Shown: positions 8,487-19,580 of the stretch, piece by piece
How positions within the stretch are numbered: the stretch's first letter is position 1
Layout: each line of letters starts with the position of its first letter
Assembly (NCBI GenBank): GCA_963701815.1
Contig: CAVPBN010000030.1
Span: 62,001 to 126,000 of the forward strand
Direction of reading: 5' to 3'
DNA from: AP-15 sp963701815
GTDB taxonomy: Bacteria; Pseudomonadota; Alphaproteobacteria; ATCC43930; CGMCC-115725
Length of the DNA: 64,000 nt
Notes under the pieces: model-generated
Told to the model about the DNA's origin: nothing
Databases searched by the model: none
What the model saw: only the letters and a program-made list of their open reading frames with translations
Program-made: the position numbers and the translations under genes

Positions 8487-9152
8487 CTATCCGGGGCTCA
8501 GCCAGAGCGGTTCGGTAAGGATCTCCAACATCGCCCGGTGCGCAATCAGTTCCTCGGCCGTGGCGGCGTGCGGGCGCGGCGGCCGAGCGATCCTCGACGC
8601 GGCGACGACAACATCCTCGGGCCGGACAAAATCGAGACCCGGCTGCCTGCCTCCGAGCAACTCGAGATATACGGCGGCGAGCAGGTCGCAGTCGATTTCG
8701 GCGCCGTGCCGGCTCCGCGCTGAAAGATCGATCGCGAATCGGCGGCACAGTGCGTCAAGGCTGGCGGGCGCGCCCGGGAAGCGCTGTCGCGCCATTACCA
8801 GGGTATCCAGATGCATGCAGGCGATCGGCGCCCGCCCCAGCCGAGCCAGTTCCGCGTTCAGAAAGGTCAGATCGAATTCGGCATTGTGGGTGATCAGAAT
8901 ATCGTCGCCGATGAATCCGATAAGCTCGTCGACGATTTCGGAAAACGGCGGATGGGGCGCGAGAAATTCCGATGTCAGGCCATGGACGGCCAGCGCTTCC
9001 TGCGGCATGTCGCGTTCGGGGTTGACGTAACGCTGAAATCGGCGGCCGGTCGGGATATGGTGAAATAATTCGATACAGGCGACCTCGACGATCCGATGAC
9101 CCTCGTGCGGGTCCAGGCCGGTCGTTTCGGTATCCAAGACGACTTCACGCAT
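8487..9152 (-). CDS. dnaQ: DNA polymerase III epsilon subunit (3'-5' exonuclease)
   Basis: The product is 221 aa with the DEDDh exonuclease motifs: DTETTGLDP (Exo I), THNAEFDLTFLN (Exo II) and RHGAEIDCDLLAAVYLEL (Exo III epsilon). It is the proofreading subunit of the replicative polymerase. ATG at 9152 overlaps the coaE stop as ATGA, so the two are translationally coupled. Somewhat short at the C-terminus, but all catalytic residues are present. Confidence 0.95.
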   Translation of the reverse strand: MREVVLDTETTGLDPHEGHRIVEVACIELFHHIPTGRRFQRYVNPERDMPQEALAVHGLTSEFLAPHPPFSEIVDELIGFIGDDILITHNAEFDLTFLNAELARLGRAPIACMHLDTLVMARQRFPGAPASLDALCRRFAIDLSARSRHGAEIDCDLLAAVYLELLGGRQPGLDFVRPEDVVVAASRIARPPRPHAATAEELIAHRAMLEILTEPLWLSPG

Positions 9153-9802
9153 CAGATTTCGCACCCCGACCGATATCCGACATGTCGGCCCGGGCGACAG
9201 GACCGCGGCGGACGACAGCGAAGAAACCTGACGATTGCCTGCAACCGGCGCAAGGTCAGGTTGCGGCCCAAACCGGTCGGAACGACGAAATCGGCGCGAC
9301 GGCGTTTTACCCGATCCGGCATCTGCTGCTGCCGGATTGCCGCCAACCTGGTTTCGGTCATCCCAGGCCGCCGCAACACACGGGCGCGCTGCAAAAAATC
9401 CGGGGCCGACACGACGACCACATAGTCGCAGCGGCGATCTGCACCTGTTTCGAACAGCAGCGGCACGTCGAGCACCGCAATCGGTGCACGCCGGGCGCGC
9501 ACCAAAGCCAGGAACTTTCGTTCCGCGCTCTCGACCAGCGGATGGAGGATCGCTTCGAGCCGGGCCAACGCCGTGCGATCAACGAATACGAGCCGGCCGA
9601 GACGCCGGCGGTCGATCTCTCCAGATGCCAGGGCGACACCCGGAAACGCGGCCGCCACCGCCTCGGCTGCGCCGGTGCCTGCGCGCAACAGCCGGTGCAC
9701 CACCTGATCGGCATCGAACAGCGGCAGGCCGATGCCGCGCAGCATCGCCGAGGCGGTGGTCTTTCCCATCCCGATCGAGCCGGTCAAGCCGAGGACGATC
9801 AT
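9152..9802 (-). CDS. coaE: Dephospho-CoA kinase
   Basis: The 216-aa product begins MIVLGLTGSIGMGKTT, a P-loop, followed by FDADQVVHRLL, LDVPLLFETG and the lid region QRARVLRRPGMTETRLAAIR. It catalyses the last step of coenzyme A synthesis. ATG at 9802 overlaps the aroE stop (ATGA), and its own stop overlaps dnaQ. The C-terminal 20 residues are Arg/Cys-rich and less typical, which could reflect a late indel, but the catalytic part is intact. Confidence 0.94.
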   Translation of the reverse strand: MIVLGLTGSIGMGKTTASAMLRGIGLPLFDADQVVHRLLRAGTGAAEAVAAAFPGVALASGEIDRRRLGRLVFVDRTALARLEAILHPLVESAERKFLALVRARRAPIAVLDVPLLFETGADRRCDYVVVVSAPDFLQRARVLRRPGMTETRLAAIRQQQMPDRVKRRRADFVVPTGLGRNLTLRRLQAIVRFLRCRPPRSCRPGRHVGYRSGCEI

Positions 9803-10656
9803 TGCGGCAGGCTGTTCACCAGTGCTTCGCGCAACTCGGCGCTGACCCGGACGGCCGCGCCGAACCATGCCTCGAAACCCGGTCTGCCCTGGTGCAGCAG
9901 CATGCCCAGACCATCGACGACCGGGTGGCCCAGCCCCCGCGCCCTCGCCAGAAGACCCGTCTCGAGCGGGACATAGACGATATCGACAACCGGGACAGAG
10001 GACGCAAGCGGCGTCAAATCGAGGTCGAGCGGCGGCTCGCCTGTCATGCCGAGGCTCGTCGTATTGACGAGGAGCCCGGCACCGCGCAACGCCACGGCCG
10101 TTTCGGCCCATCGGTAGACCGAAATCCGCGTCGCTGAACTCGACAGCTCTCCGGCCACTATTTCCGCCCGACGGCGGGTGCGGTTGACGATGCGGATCTC
10201 GGCGACGCCGGCATCGCTGAGAGCGGCGACGACTGCCCGCGCCGATCCGCCGGCACCCAGAACGACGGCGGGGCCGCTCGACGGATCCCAGTTTGGAGCT
10301 TTTTCGCGCAAATTTTCGCGAAAGCCGTAGGCATCGGTGTTGCGGGCTTCGAGGCTCCCATCCGACGCGACGATTATCGTGTTGGCGGCGCCGATCCGGC
10401 GCGCCGACGGGTCGATTCGATCGACCACGGCGAGCGCCGCCTGCTTATGCGGAATCGTCAGGTTGCAGCCGCGAAAGCCGAGCACCGGCAATGCCCGCAG
10501 CGCCAGCTCGATTTGCTCCGGCCTGACCGGGAGCGGCAGATAGGCGCCGTCAATCCCGGTTTCCTCGAGCCAAAAACCGTGCAGCAGCGGCGATCGGGAA
10601 TGGGCGACCGGCCAGCCCATGATCCCGGCCAGTCGCGTCTCGCCGGTAATCCGCAT
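9799..10656 (-). CDS. aroE: Shikimate dehydrogenase
   Basis: The product is 285 aa from the ATG before RITGETRLAGIMG. Family features: the substrate-binding HSRSPLLHGFWL, NLTIPHKQAAL (catalytic Lys), NTDAYGF, the NADP-binding GAGGSARAVVAAL and NTTSLGM. It reduces 3-dehydroshikimate to shikimate in aromatic amino acid synthesis. The gene starts the aroE-coaE-dnaQ operon. In most relatives maf lies between ppsR and aroE; here only 108 bases separate them, so maf is missing from this site. Confidence 0.95.
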   Translation of the reverse strand: MRITGETRLAGIMGWPVAHSRSPLLHGFWLEETGIDGAYLPLPVRPEQIELALRALPVLGFRGCNLTIPHKQAALAVVDRIDPSARRIGAANTIIVASDGSLEARNTDAYGFRENLREKAPNWDPSSGPAVVLGAGGSARAVVAALSDAGVAEIRIVNRTRRRAEIVAGELSSSATRISVYRWAETAVALRGAGLLVNTTSLGMTGEPPLDLDLTPLASSVPVVDIVYVPLETGLLARARGLGHPVVDGLGMLLHQGRPGFEAWFGAAVRVSAELREALVNSLPQ

Positions 10657-10764
10657 CACCGGAATTCCAATGCCCGCGCACCGGCATGTACGCCGCCGCA
10701 TCGCTTCGTGTCGATTCCGATCATCGAGCTCCAATCCGGATCGGCAGCAGCAGGAATCCCACGC

Positions 10765-11583
10765 TCAGCCGTCGGCGCCGTGACGCCGCGCCAGCAGCTT
10801 GAGTATTGCCGCGGCGGTCTCTTCGATCGAGCGCCGGGTGACATCGATGACCGGCCAGTGCCGGTCGCTGAACAGCCGCCGCGCCTCGCGGACCTCGGCC
10901 CGGACCGCCTCGATATCGGTATAGTTCGTGCTGTCATCATGGTGCAGCATGTTCAGGCGGTTGCGGCGCAGCTGAATCAGCCTTTCGGGATCGTTGCTCA
11001 GACCGACGACCAACGGCCGCTTGGCGTTGATCAGCTCGGGCGGCAGCGGCACCCCCGGGACATACGGGACATTTGCCGCCTTGACGCCACGGTTTGCAAG
11101 ATAGAGGCAGGTAGGCGTCTTTGACGTCCGCGACACGCCGACGAGACAGACATCGGCGGAATCGAGCCCCCAGCTCGATTGCCCGTCATCATGATTGAGC
11201 GCGAACGTCATCGCGTCGATCCGGGCAAAATATTCATTGTCGAGCAGATGCTGCTTGCCCGGCACGCCTCGGCTCTCGCGATGCAGATACGAAGCCAGCG
11301 CGCCGATGACCGGATCGAGCACCGGGATCGCCGGCACGTTCAGCCGCCGGCATCCCTGCTGCAAGAGCTGGCGCAGCGTGTCGTTGACCAGGGTGAACAG
11401 AACGACCCCTGGATTGGCCTCGACCCCGGCGATCACGCGGTCGATCTGGGCGCGGGTGCGCAGCATGCTCCAGACGTGCTCGACCGGCTGAGCGTCGTCG
11501 AATTGGACCAGACAGGCCCGGGCTACCGAATGCACGGTCTCGCCGGTGGAATCTGAAGCAAGATGCAAGTGAAACCGGGTCAC
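10765..11583 (-). CDS. ppsR: Pyruvate, phosphate dikinase regulatory protein (DUF299 kinase/phosphorylase)
   Basis: About 272 aa from a GTG; a TTG at 11604 would add seven residues. The start TRFHLHLASDSTGET, the nucleotide-binding VGVSRTSKTPTCLYLAN and PLVVGLSNDPERL are diagnostic of the ADP-dependent bifunctional kinase/pyrophosphorylase that switches PpdK or PpsA. This is the RP001/DUF299 gene that flanks the origin on one side in Caulobacter and Rickettsia; it is divergent from hemE across the proposed oriC. Confidence 0.93.
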   Translation of the reverse strand: MTRFHLHLASDSTGETVHSVARACLVQFDDAQPVEHVWSMLRTRAQIDRVIAGVEANPGVVLFTLVNDTLRQLLQQGCRRLNVPAIPVLDPVIGALASYLHRESRGVPGKQHLLDNEYFARIDAMTFALNHDDGQSSWGLDSADVCLVGVSRTSKTPTCLYLANRGVKAANVPYVPGVPLPPELINAKRPLVVGLSNDPERLIQLRRNRLNMLHHDDSTNYTDIEAVRAEVREARRLFSDRHWPVIDVTRRSIEETAAAILKLLARRHGADG

Positions 11584-11801
11584 GCCCCGCGATCCCCGCG
11601 CCAACCGATCATTGTGACAACGTTGTGAATCACCAGGCGATCATCCCCAACGAACTTGACCCGACCGATGAAATCGCATGACTCGTCCCCTGTTCGGCGG
11701 CAGTCGCCAACGGTATCGCAAACCGGTCGATCGAACCTGCCCAGGACAGCAGGATTTAGAGGATAATCCGATCGGCAGCCCGGTGATGCCCGGTTTTCCA
11801 T

Positions 11802-11810
11802 TTTTCCACA
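11802..11810 (+). promoter_or_regulatory. DnaA box, consensus match
   Basis: TTTTCCACA fits the TTWTNCACA consensus and lies inside the proposed oriC. Confidence 0.65.
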
Positions 11811-11925
11811 GGCGCGCTATTCCTGGACACTGTGACACAATCCGCTTTTGGTTCACACCTTGGTCGATCGTGAAGCCGGCCCGGTGCAATTTTGGGTGTT
11901 TTCGGTGGACAATCGATAATTCCCG

Positions 11926-11934
11926 TTATCCACA
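11926..11934 (+). promoter_or_regulatory. DnaA box, perfect
   Basis: TTATCCACA is the exact high-affinity DnaA box. It sits 58 bases before the hemE start, next to the AT-rich patch, so it could serve both origin opening and hemE transcription. Confidence 0.75.
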
Positions 11935-11991
11935 GCCACCTCAACTTACCACCTGATAAGAGATATATAATAGAGCGGGAAAATCGGCGGT

Positions 11992-13041
11992 ATGGACATC
12001 GCGTCGACCAAACCCTTGTTGCGCGCGCTCAACGGCGAGGTCATGCCGTCGCCACCGTGGTGGCTGATGCGCCAGGCCGGCCGCTATCTGCCGGAATATC
12101 GCGCTGTCCGAAGCAAGGCGCGGGACTTCATCGAGTTGTGTCTGACCCCGTCGCTCGCCGCCGAGGTAACCTTGCAGCCGATCCGTCGCTATGGCATGGA
12201 CGGCGCTATCCTGTTCTCCGACATCTTGATGCTCCCCTACGCCCTTGGGCAGAAGCTGGCCTTCCGCGAGGGCGAAGGGCCGGTCCTCGAACCGATCCGC
12301 GATGCCGCGGAGGTGAGGCGATTGAAGCCGGCCAAAGCCGCTGGACATTTGGCGCCGATCCGGGAAACGATCGCTCGAGTCCGGTCGGCGCTCGATCCGA
12401 AGACCACGCTTCTGGGGTTCGCCGGTGCGCCATGGACCGTCGCCACCTATATGGTCGAGGGCGGCGCCAGCAGAGATTTTCGCTGGGTCAAGGGCTGGGC
12501 ATATCGTGACCCGGCCGGTTTTGCCGTGCTGATCGACCTGCTGACCGAGGCCACGATCGAGATGCTGACCGGTCAGATCGAGGCAGGCGTCGAGGTCGTG
12601 CAGCTGTTCGACAGCTGGGCCGGGATTCTGCCCGGGTCCGAATTCGAACGCTGGGTCATCGAGCCGTCGAAGCGGATCGTTTCGGCTTTGAAGACGCGCT
12701 ACCCGGATTGCCCGATCATCGGCTTTCCGCGCGGCGCCGGGGTCCTGTATCAGCGCTATGCGAGGGCTAGCGGGGTCGATGCGGTCAGTCTCGATACCAC
12801 CGTGCCGCCGGACTACGCCGCGGCGCAACTGCAGACGGTCACCGCCGTCCAGGGCAATCTCGATCCGGTTCTGCTGATGACCGGGGGCGAGGCGCTGGCC
12901 GCTGCCGCAGCGATGTTGCGACGGGCCTTGGGCGACGGGCCTTGGGTGTTCAACCTCGGGCATGGCGTGTTGCCGCAAACGCCGCCCGAACATGTGACGC
13001 TGCTTGCCCGTTTGCTGGCGGGACCGGGGGCCGCCGGTTGA
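11992..13041 (+). CDS. hemE: Uroporphyrinogen decarboxylase
   Basis: The product is 349 aa. PPWWLMRQAGRYLPEYR near the N-terminus, FSDILMLPYALG, GFAGAPWTVATYMVEGG, QLFDSWAG and the C-terminal FNLGHGVLPQTPPEHV are hallmark segments. It removes four carboxyl groups from uroporphyrinogen III to give coproporphyrinogen III. First gene of hemE-hemH-hemJ; hemH starts one base after its stop. Its promoter must lie within the proposed oriC, a link known in Caulobacter. Confidence 0.97.
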   Translation: MDIASTKPLLRALNGEVMPSPPWWLMRQAGRYLPEYRAVRSKARDFIELCLTPSLAAEVTLQPIRRYGMDGAILFSDILMLPYALGQKLAFREGEGPVLEPIRDAAEVRRLKPAKAAGHLAPIRETIARVRSALDPKTTLLGFAGAPWTVATYMVEGGASRDFRWVKGWAYRDPAGFAVLIDLLTEATIEMLTGQIEAGVEVVQLFDSWAGILPGSEFERWVIEPSKRIVSALKTRYPDCPIIGFPRGAGVLYQRYARASGVDAVSLDTTVPPDYAAAQLQTVTAVQGNLDPVLLMTGGEALAAAAAMLRRALGDGPWVFNLGHGVLPQTPPEHVTLLARLLAGPGAAG

Positions 13042-13042
13042 G

Positions 13043-14050
13043 ATGACGCGAACGGCGGTGGTGCTGATGAATCTCGGCGGCCCCGATTCGCCTGCGGCAG
13101 TCGAGCCGTTCCTGTTCAACCTGTTCAGCGATCGGGCGATCATCGATTTGCCGGGAATCCTGCGTCTGCCGCTCGCCCGCCTGATCGCCCGGCGCCGGGC
13201 GCGGGTGGCGGGCGAGATCTACCGGCAGCTCGGCGGGTGCTCGCCGCTGCTGGCTAATACCCGGGCGCAGGCGCGGGCCTTGGAACGGGCGCTCGGACCC
13301 GACTACCGCTGTTTCGTGGCGATGCGCTATTGGCATCCGACCAGCGCGGAAGCCGCCGAAGAAGTCAAAGACTGGGCGCCCGAAGCGATCGTCTGCCTGC
13401 CGCTTTATCCGCAGTTTTCGACGACCACGACGGCGTCGTCGTTGCGCGCCTGGCGGTCAGCGGCGGCCAAGGCCAAATTCGCCGCGCCGACCCGGACCAT
13501 CTGTTGCTATCCCGACGAAAAGGGGTTCGTCGAGGCGATCGCCGAACTGATCCGTCCGGCCCTGATTGCCGCACGCGCCGTCGGCCGACCGCCGCGCCTA
13601 TTGCTGACGGCGCATGGGTTGCCGCAGAAGATCGTCGACGGCGGCGATCCTTATCCGCAACAGGTGGAGCGGACTGCGGCGGCGATCGTTGCTCTCCTGG
13701 AACCCGGGCTCGACTGGCGGGTGTGTTACCAGAGCCGGGTCGGACCGCTCAAATGGATCGGTCCGGCGACCGACGACGAAATCCGCCGGGCCGGCGCCGA
13801 AAGCGTGCCGCTGGTGGTGGCGCCGATCGCCTTCGTCTCGGAGCATTCGGAGACCCTGGTCGAACTCGACCGGGATTATCGCCGGATCGCCGAGGACAGC
13901 CATGTGCCGGTCTATCTGCGGGTGGCGACGGTCGGCGTCGAGCCCCTGTTCATCGAGGCGTTGGCCTCTCTGGTACGGCGAAGCGGTCAGCGCGAGCGCC
14001 TCGGCGCGTGCCGGCCCGAGGAGTGCGGATTGGTCGGAGCAGGTGGTTGA
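13043..14050 (+). CDS. hemH: Ferrochelatase
   Basis: The product is 335 aa from ATG 13043. Motifs: VVLMNLGGPDSP at the start, AMRYWHPTSAEA, LPLYPQFSTTTTASSL, the catalytic LLTAHGLPQK, CYQSRVGPLKWIGP and FVSEHSETLVELD. It inserts Fe2+ into protoporphyrin IX. The gene lies between hemE and hemJ with overlap at the hemJ start (TTGA), so the three heme enzymes are probably one transcript. Confidence 0.96.
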   Translation: MTRTAVVLMNLGGPDSPAAVEPFLFNLFSDRAIIDLPGILRLPLARLIARRRARVAGEIYRQLGGCSPLLANTRAQARALERALGPDYRCFVAMRYWHPTSAEAAEEVKDWAPEAIVCLPLYPQFSTTTTASSLRAWRSAAAKAKFAAPTRTICCYPDEKGFVEAIAELIRPALIAARAVGRPPRLLLTAHGLPQKIVDGGDPYPQQVERTAAAIVALLEPGLDWRVCYQSRVGPLKWIGPATDDEIRRAGAESVPLVVAPIAFVSEHSETLVELDRDYRRIAEDSHVPVYLRVATVGVEPLFIEALASLVRRSGQRERLGACRPEECGLVGAGG

Positions 14051-14496
14051 GCGCCTGGCTGACCGAGGCCTATCCGTGGCTCAAATCGGCGCATATCGTC
14101 AGCGTCATTGCCTGGATGGCGGGACTGCTCTACCTGCCGCGGCTGTTCGTGTATCATTCGACGGTGCCGGTGGGTTCCAAACGGTCGGCAATCTTCAAAG
14201 TAATGGAGCGGCGGCTTTACCACGCAATCATGACCCCGGCGATGATTGCCGCGTGGTCATTCGGGGTGTTGCTGGCCGGCGTACCGGGTCTGATAGTCTG
14301 GCATCAGGGGTGGATCTGGGCAAAGCTTGCTTTGGTCGCCGGGTTGACCGCCTTCCATGGCGCGCTGGGATGCTGGCGCCGCGGCTTCGCCGCCGACACG
14401 AATGTCCATCAGCCGCGATTTTTTCGCATTGTCAACGAGGTGCCGACGCTCGTGCTGATCGCCGTCGTGGTTCTCGTCGTAGTCAAACCATTTTGA
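14047..14496 (+). CDS. hemJ: Protoporphyrinogen IX oxidase HemJ
   Basis: The product is 149 aa from a TTG that overlaps the hemH stop (TTGA). The sequence WLKSAHIVSVIAWMAGLLYLPRLFVYH, with its conserved His near residue 12, and three or four further hydrophobic segments (WSFGVLLAGVPGLIV; AKLALVAGLTAFHGAL; FFRIVNEVPTLVLIAVVVLVVV) identify the HemJ/UPF0093 integral membrane family. It oxidises protoporphyrinogen IX in bacteria lacking HemG/HemY. Context in the heme operon supports it strongly. Confidence 0.92.
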   Translation: MSAWLTEAYPWLKSAHIVSVIAWMAGLLYLPRLFVYHSTVPVGSKRSAIFKVMERRLYHAIMTPAMIAAWSFGVLLAGVPGLIVWHQGWIWAKLALVAGLTAFHGALGCWRRGFAADTNVHQPRFFRIVNEVPTLVLIAVVVLVVVKPF

Positions 14497-14704
14497 TCTG
14501 CAACCGGTGTAATTCCGGTATCGGACGATCTTGCAAAGACATTTGACTTGCCTATCTGCTCTGGGCGAGGGAACGGCGCTGTCGGCAATCGCCCCTTCTC
14601 ACCACGCACCCTCGACCTCCGCCTGAAACCTGATGACTGCGGATACCCGCGGGACTCGGGAGCCCCGGACGGAAAAATCTTGCCCCCACCGCGACGCGAA
14701 CCAA

Positions 14705-15961
14705 ATGAATCTCCAGGAATTGAAACGGAAAACTCCGGCCGAGCTGCTGGCTTTCGCCGAGGAACTCGAAATCGAGAATGCCTCGTCGTTGCGCAAGCAG
14801 GACATGCTGTTCGCAATCCTGAAACAGCTCGCCGAAAACGACGTGCCGATTTCCGGCGACGGCGTACTCGAAGTATTGTCGGACGGTTTCGGCTTTCTGC
14901 GGTCTCCGGAAGCCAATTACCTTGCCGGCCCCGACGATATCTATGTCAGCCCGAGCCAGGTCCGGCGCTTTGCGCTGCGTACCGGGGACACGGTCGAGGG
15001 CGAGATCCGCTCGCCGCGCGACGGCGAGCGCTATTTCGCATTGCTCAGGGTCAGCGGGATCAATTTCGACGAGCCGGATCGGCTGCGCCAGCGGATCAAT
15101 TTCGACAATCTGACGCCGCTGTATCCGGAAGAAAAACTGGCGCTCGAATTCGACGACACCAATCGCCGGGACCTGACGACGCGGGTGATCGATTTGATCA
15201 CGCCGCTCGGCAAGGGTCAGCGGGCGCTGATCGTCTCGCCGCCCCGCGCCGGCAAGACCGTGATGCTGCAGAATATCGCGCACGCGATCGCCGGCAATCA
15301 TCCGGAAGTCTATCTGATCGTCCTGTTGATCGACGAGCGGCCGGAAGAGGTGACCGACATGGCCCGCTCGGTGCGCGGCGAGGTGATCAGTTCGACCTTT
15401 GACGAACCGGCCCAGCGCCATGTCCAGATCGCCGAGATGGTGATCGAGAAGGCCAAACGGTTGGTCGAGCACAAGCGCGATGTCGTGATCCTGCTCGATT
15501 CGATCACCCGCCTCGCCCGCGCCTACAACACCGTCGTGCCGTCTTCGGGCAAGGTGTTGACCGGCGGCGTCGACGCCAATGCGCTGCAGCGGCCCAAGCG
15601 GTTTTTCGGCGCCGCCCGGAATATCGAGGAAGGCGGCTCGCTGACCATCATCGCCACAGCGCTGATCGACACCGGTTCGCGCATGGACGAGGTGATCTTC
15701 GAGGAGTTCAAGGGCACCGGCAATTCGGAAATCGTGCTCGATCGCAAGGTCGCCGACAAGCGCACCTTCCCGTCGATCGACATCACCAAATCCGGCACCC
15801 GCAAGGAGGAGTTGCTGGTCGACCGCGGCGTCCTGTCGAAGATGTGGGTATTGCGGCGCGTCCTGACCCCGATGGGACCGGTCGACGGGCTCGAATTCCT
15901 GATCAACAAGCTCAAGGAATCGCGCAGCAACACCGAGTTCTTCGACGCGATGAACACATGA
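14705..15961 (+). CDS. rho: Transcription termination factor Rho
   Basis: The product is 418 aa from ATG 14705, the usual MNLQELKRKTPAELL start, although an earlier in-frame start exists. It has an N-terminal RNA-binding domain with DGFGFLRSPEANYL, Walker A SPPRAGKTVML, Walker B DVVILLDSITRLARAYN, and the R-loop-type KVLTGGVDANAL. An ATP-driven hexameric RNA helicase that ends transcription. About 200 bases of leader separate it from hemJ, room for the autoregulation typical of rho. Followed by a strong hairpin. Confidence 0.97.
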   Translation: MNLQELKRKTPAELLAFAEELEIENASSLRKQDMLFAILKQLAENDVPISGDGVLEVLSDGFGFLRSPEANYLAGPDDIYVSPSQVRRFALRTGDTVEGEIRSPRDGERYFALLRVSGINFDEPDRLRQRINFDNLTPLYPEEKLALEFDDTNRRDLTTRVIDLITPLGKGQRALIVSPPRAGKTVMLQNIAHAIAGNHPEVYLIVLLIDERPEEVTDMARSVRGEVISSTFDEPAQRHVQIAEMVIEKAKRLVEHKRDVVILLDSITRLARAYNTVVPSSGKVLTGGVDANALQRPKRFFGAARNIEEGGSLTIIATALIDTGSRMDEVIFEEFKGTGNSEIVLDRKVADKRTFPSIDITKSGTRKEELLVDRGVLSKMWVLRRVLTPMGPVDGLEFLINKLKESRSNTEFFDAMNT

Positions 15962-15966
15962 CCGGC

Positions 15967-16001
15967 CTGGCTTCTCCCCGGTTTTGCGGAGGAGAAGCCA
16001 G
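15967..16001. terminator. Hairpin between convergent rho and qor
   Basis: A perfect 11-bp stem (CTGGCTTCTCC / GGAGAAGCCAG) with a 13-base loop lies just after the rho stop. No long U-tract follows. It probably acts as a two-way terminator or 3' end stabiliser. Confidence 0.65.
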
Positions 16002-16027
16002 CCGTCCCGGGCGTTGCAGACGGTGGT

Positions 16028-17002
16028 CTATAGGGTCAGCACCGTCTGGCCGGTGGTCTTGCGATCCTGCAGGTCGCGATGGGCGCGGGCGGCCTCGCGC
16101 AGCGGATAGGTCTGGTTGACCGCGATCTTGACCGCGCCGCTCTCGACCACCTCGAACAATTCGCGCGACGCGGTCAGCAAATCCTCGCGCGACGCCGTGT
16201 AGGTGTTCAAAGTCGGCCGCGTCAGGAACAGCGAGCCCTTGCCCGCGAGAATGCCGATGTCGACCGGCCCGATCGCTCCGGAAGACTGGCCGAACGACGC
16301 CATCAGGCCCAAGGGCGCCAGGCAGTCGAGCGATTTGTAGAACGTATCTTTGCCGACGGAATCGTAGACGACCGGCAGTTTCCGACCCCCGGTGATTTCG
16401 TTGACCCGTGCGACGAAATCCTCCCGGCGATAGACGATCGGATGGTCGCAGCCATGCCGCTTGACGAGAGCGGCTTTGTCGTCGTCGCCGACCGTGCCGA
16501 TCACGGTGGCGCCCAAATGCTTGGCCCATTGGCAGACGATCAGCCCGACCCCGCCGGCGGCGGCATGGATCAGGATGGTTTCGCCGCGCTTGACCGGATG
16601 GGTGCGGCGGACGAGATACCACGCGGTCATGCCTTTCAGCATCATCGCCGCCGCTTGGCTGTCGGTGATGCCGGCGGGCACCGGGACGAGGCGGTCGGCC
16701 GGCATCGCCCGGCCCTCGGCATAGGCGCCGATCGGTCCGCCGGCATAGGCGACGCGGTCGCCGGGTTTGAGCCCGGTTACCCCCGCGCCGACCTCTTCGA
16801 CGACGCCGGCCGCCTCGGAACCAAGTCCGCTCGGCAGCGGCAACGGGTAGAGGCCGCTGCGCTGATAGGTATCGATATAGTTGAGCCCGACCGCGGTATG
16901 ACGCAGTCGCACCTGTCCGGGACCGGGCTTGCCGACCTCGACCTCCTGCCACTCCAGGACTTCGGGGCCGCCGGTTTTGGCGAACCGAATTGCGTGGGCC
17001 AT
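16028..17002 (-). CDS. NADPH:quinone oxidoreductase (zinc-free MDR family)
   Basis: The product is 324 aa. ATG at 17002 is preceded by GAAAGGAGCAGCG, which sets the start. The sequence includes GLNYIDTYQRSGLYPLPLPS, GVVEEVGAGVTGLKPGDRVAY, and the NADPH-binding HAAAGGVGLIVCQWAKHLGA. No structural or catalytic zinc ligands of alcohol dehydrogenases are seen, consistent with the QOR class that reduces quinones. Convergent with rho; the upstream neighbour on the same strand is the O6-alkylguanine repair gene, 12 bases away. Confidence 0.9.
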   Translation of the reverse strand: MAHAIRFAKTGGPEVLEWQEVEVGKPGPGQVRLRHTAVGLNYIDTYQRSGLYPLPLPSGLGSEAAGVVEEVGAGVTGLKPGDRVAYAGGPIGAYAEGRAMPADRLVPVPAGITDSQAAAMMLKGMTAWYLVRRTHPVKRGETILIHAAAGGVGLIVCQWAKHLGATVIGTVGDDDKAALVKRHGCDHPIVYRREDFVARVNEITGGRKLPVVYDSVGKDTFYKSLDCLAPLGLMASFGQSSGAIGPVDIGILAGKGSLFLTRPTLNTYTASREDLLTASRELFEVVESGAVKIAVNQTYPLREAARAHRDLQDRKTTGQTVLTL

Positions 17003-17013
17003 CGCTGCTCCTT

Positions 17014-17549
17014 TCAAGGTTGCGGGATTGCGATCGAAGTTCGCGGCGGCATCGGCGGTTGCCGCTGCGCCGCGGTCGGATGGTCGGGATTGATGCCGAT
17101 GCCTTCGAGGGCCAACAGCATGCGCTTGGTCGCGAGCCCGGCGCCGCCGCTGTAGCCGCCGAGCCCGCCGCGCGCCAACACCCGGTGACACGGAATGACG
17201 ATCGGGATCGGATTACGCCCGCAGGCCCGGCCGACCGCCCGCGGCCCCGAATCGGTCATCAGCGCCAACTCGCCGTAGCGCCGCGTCTGCCCGTGTGGGA
17301 TCTGACGCATCGCCGCCCAGACGCGTTGCTCGAACGGCGAACCCGCGGGGGCAAGCGGCAGATCGAAGCGGGTCAGCGTTCCGGCGAAATAGGCCTCGAG
17401 CTGACGCCGGGCCTCGACCAGAAGCGGCGTCGGCTTGTTCGCACCGGCCTCTTCCCGGCCGGGGCCTGCCCAATGGATCGCGACGACAGCCGCGTTTGCC
17501 TCGACCAGGGTCAGGCGCCCGACCGGCGTGTCGATGGATACCGCAGCGT

Positions 17550-17553
<4 letters not shown>
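17014..17553 (-). CDS. ogt: Methylated-DNA--protein-cysteine methyltransferase
   Basis: The product is 179 aa with the active-site IPIVIPCHRVLARGG, the helix-turn-helix preceding FEQRVWAAMRQIPHGQTRRYGELA and the glycine motif LGGYSGG. It transfers O6-alkyl groups from guanine to its own Cys in a suicide reaction. The ATG overlaps the stop of the upstream thioredoxin-domain gene as ATGA. A roughly 20-residue Pro-rich tail after EGIGINPDHP is not part of the core fold. Confidence 0.94.

Positions 17554-19580
<2,027 letters not shown>

Larger units (their letters stand above)
11605..11991. other. Putative chromosomal replication origin (oriC)
   Basis: This 387-base gene-free stretch separates divergent ppsR and hemE, exactly the genes that flank the Caulobacter origin. 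It holds one perfect DnaA box (TTATCCACA, 11926-11934), one consensus-matching box (TTTTCCACA, 11802-11810), and weaker matches: TGATTCACA in reverse at 11624-11632, TGGTTCACA at 11849-11857, TTGTCCACC in reverse at 11904-11912. An AT-rich patch (gatatataatag, about 11963-11974) next to hemE could be the unwinding element. The left part is relatively GC-poor compared with neighbours. Supporting context: parS and parAB only about 15 kb away. The call is inference from context plus motifs. Confidence 0.75.

Noticed and set aside
11941..13143. 400-codon minus-strand frame across hemE
   Set aside because: Antisense to a textbook HemE sequence.
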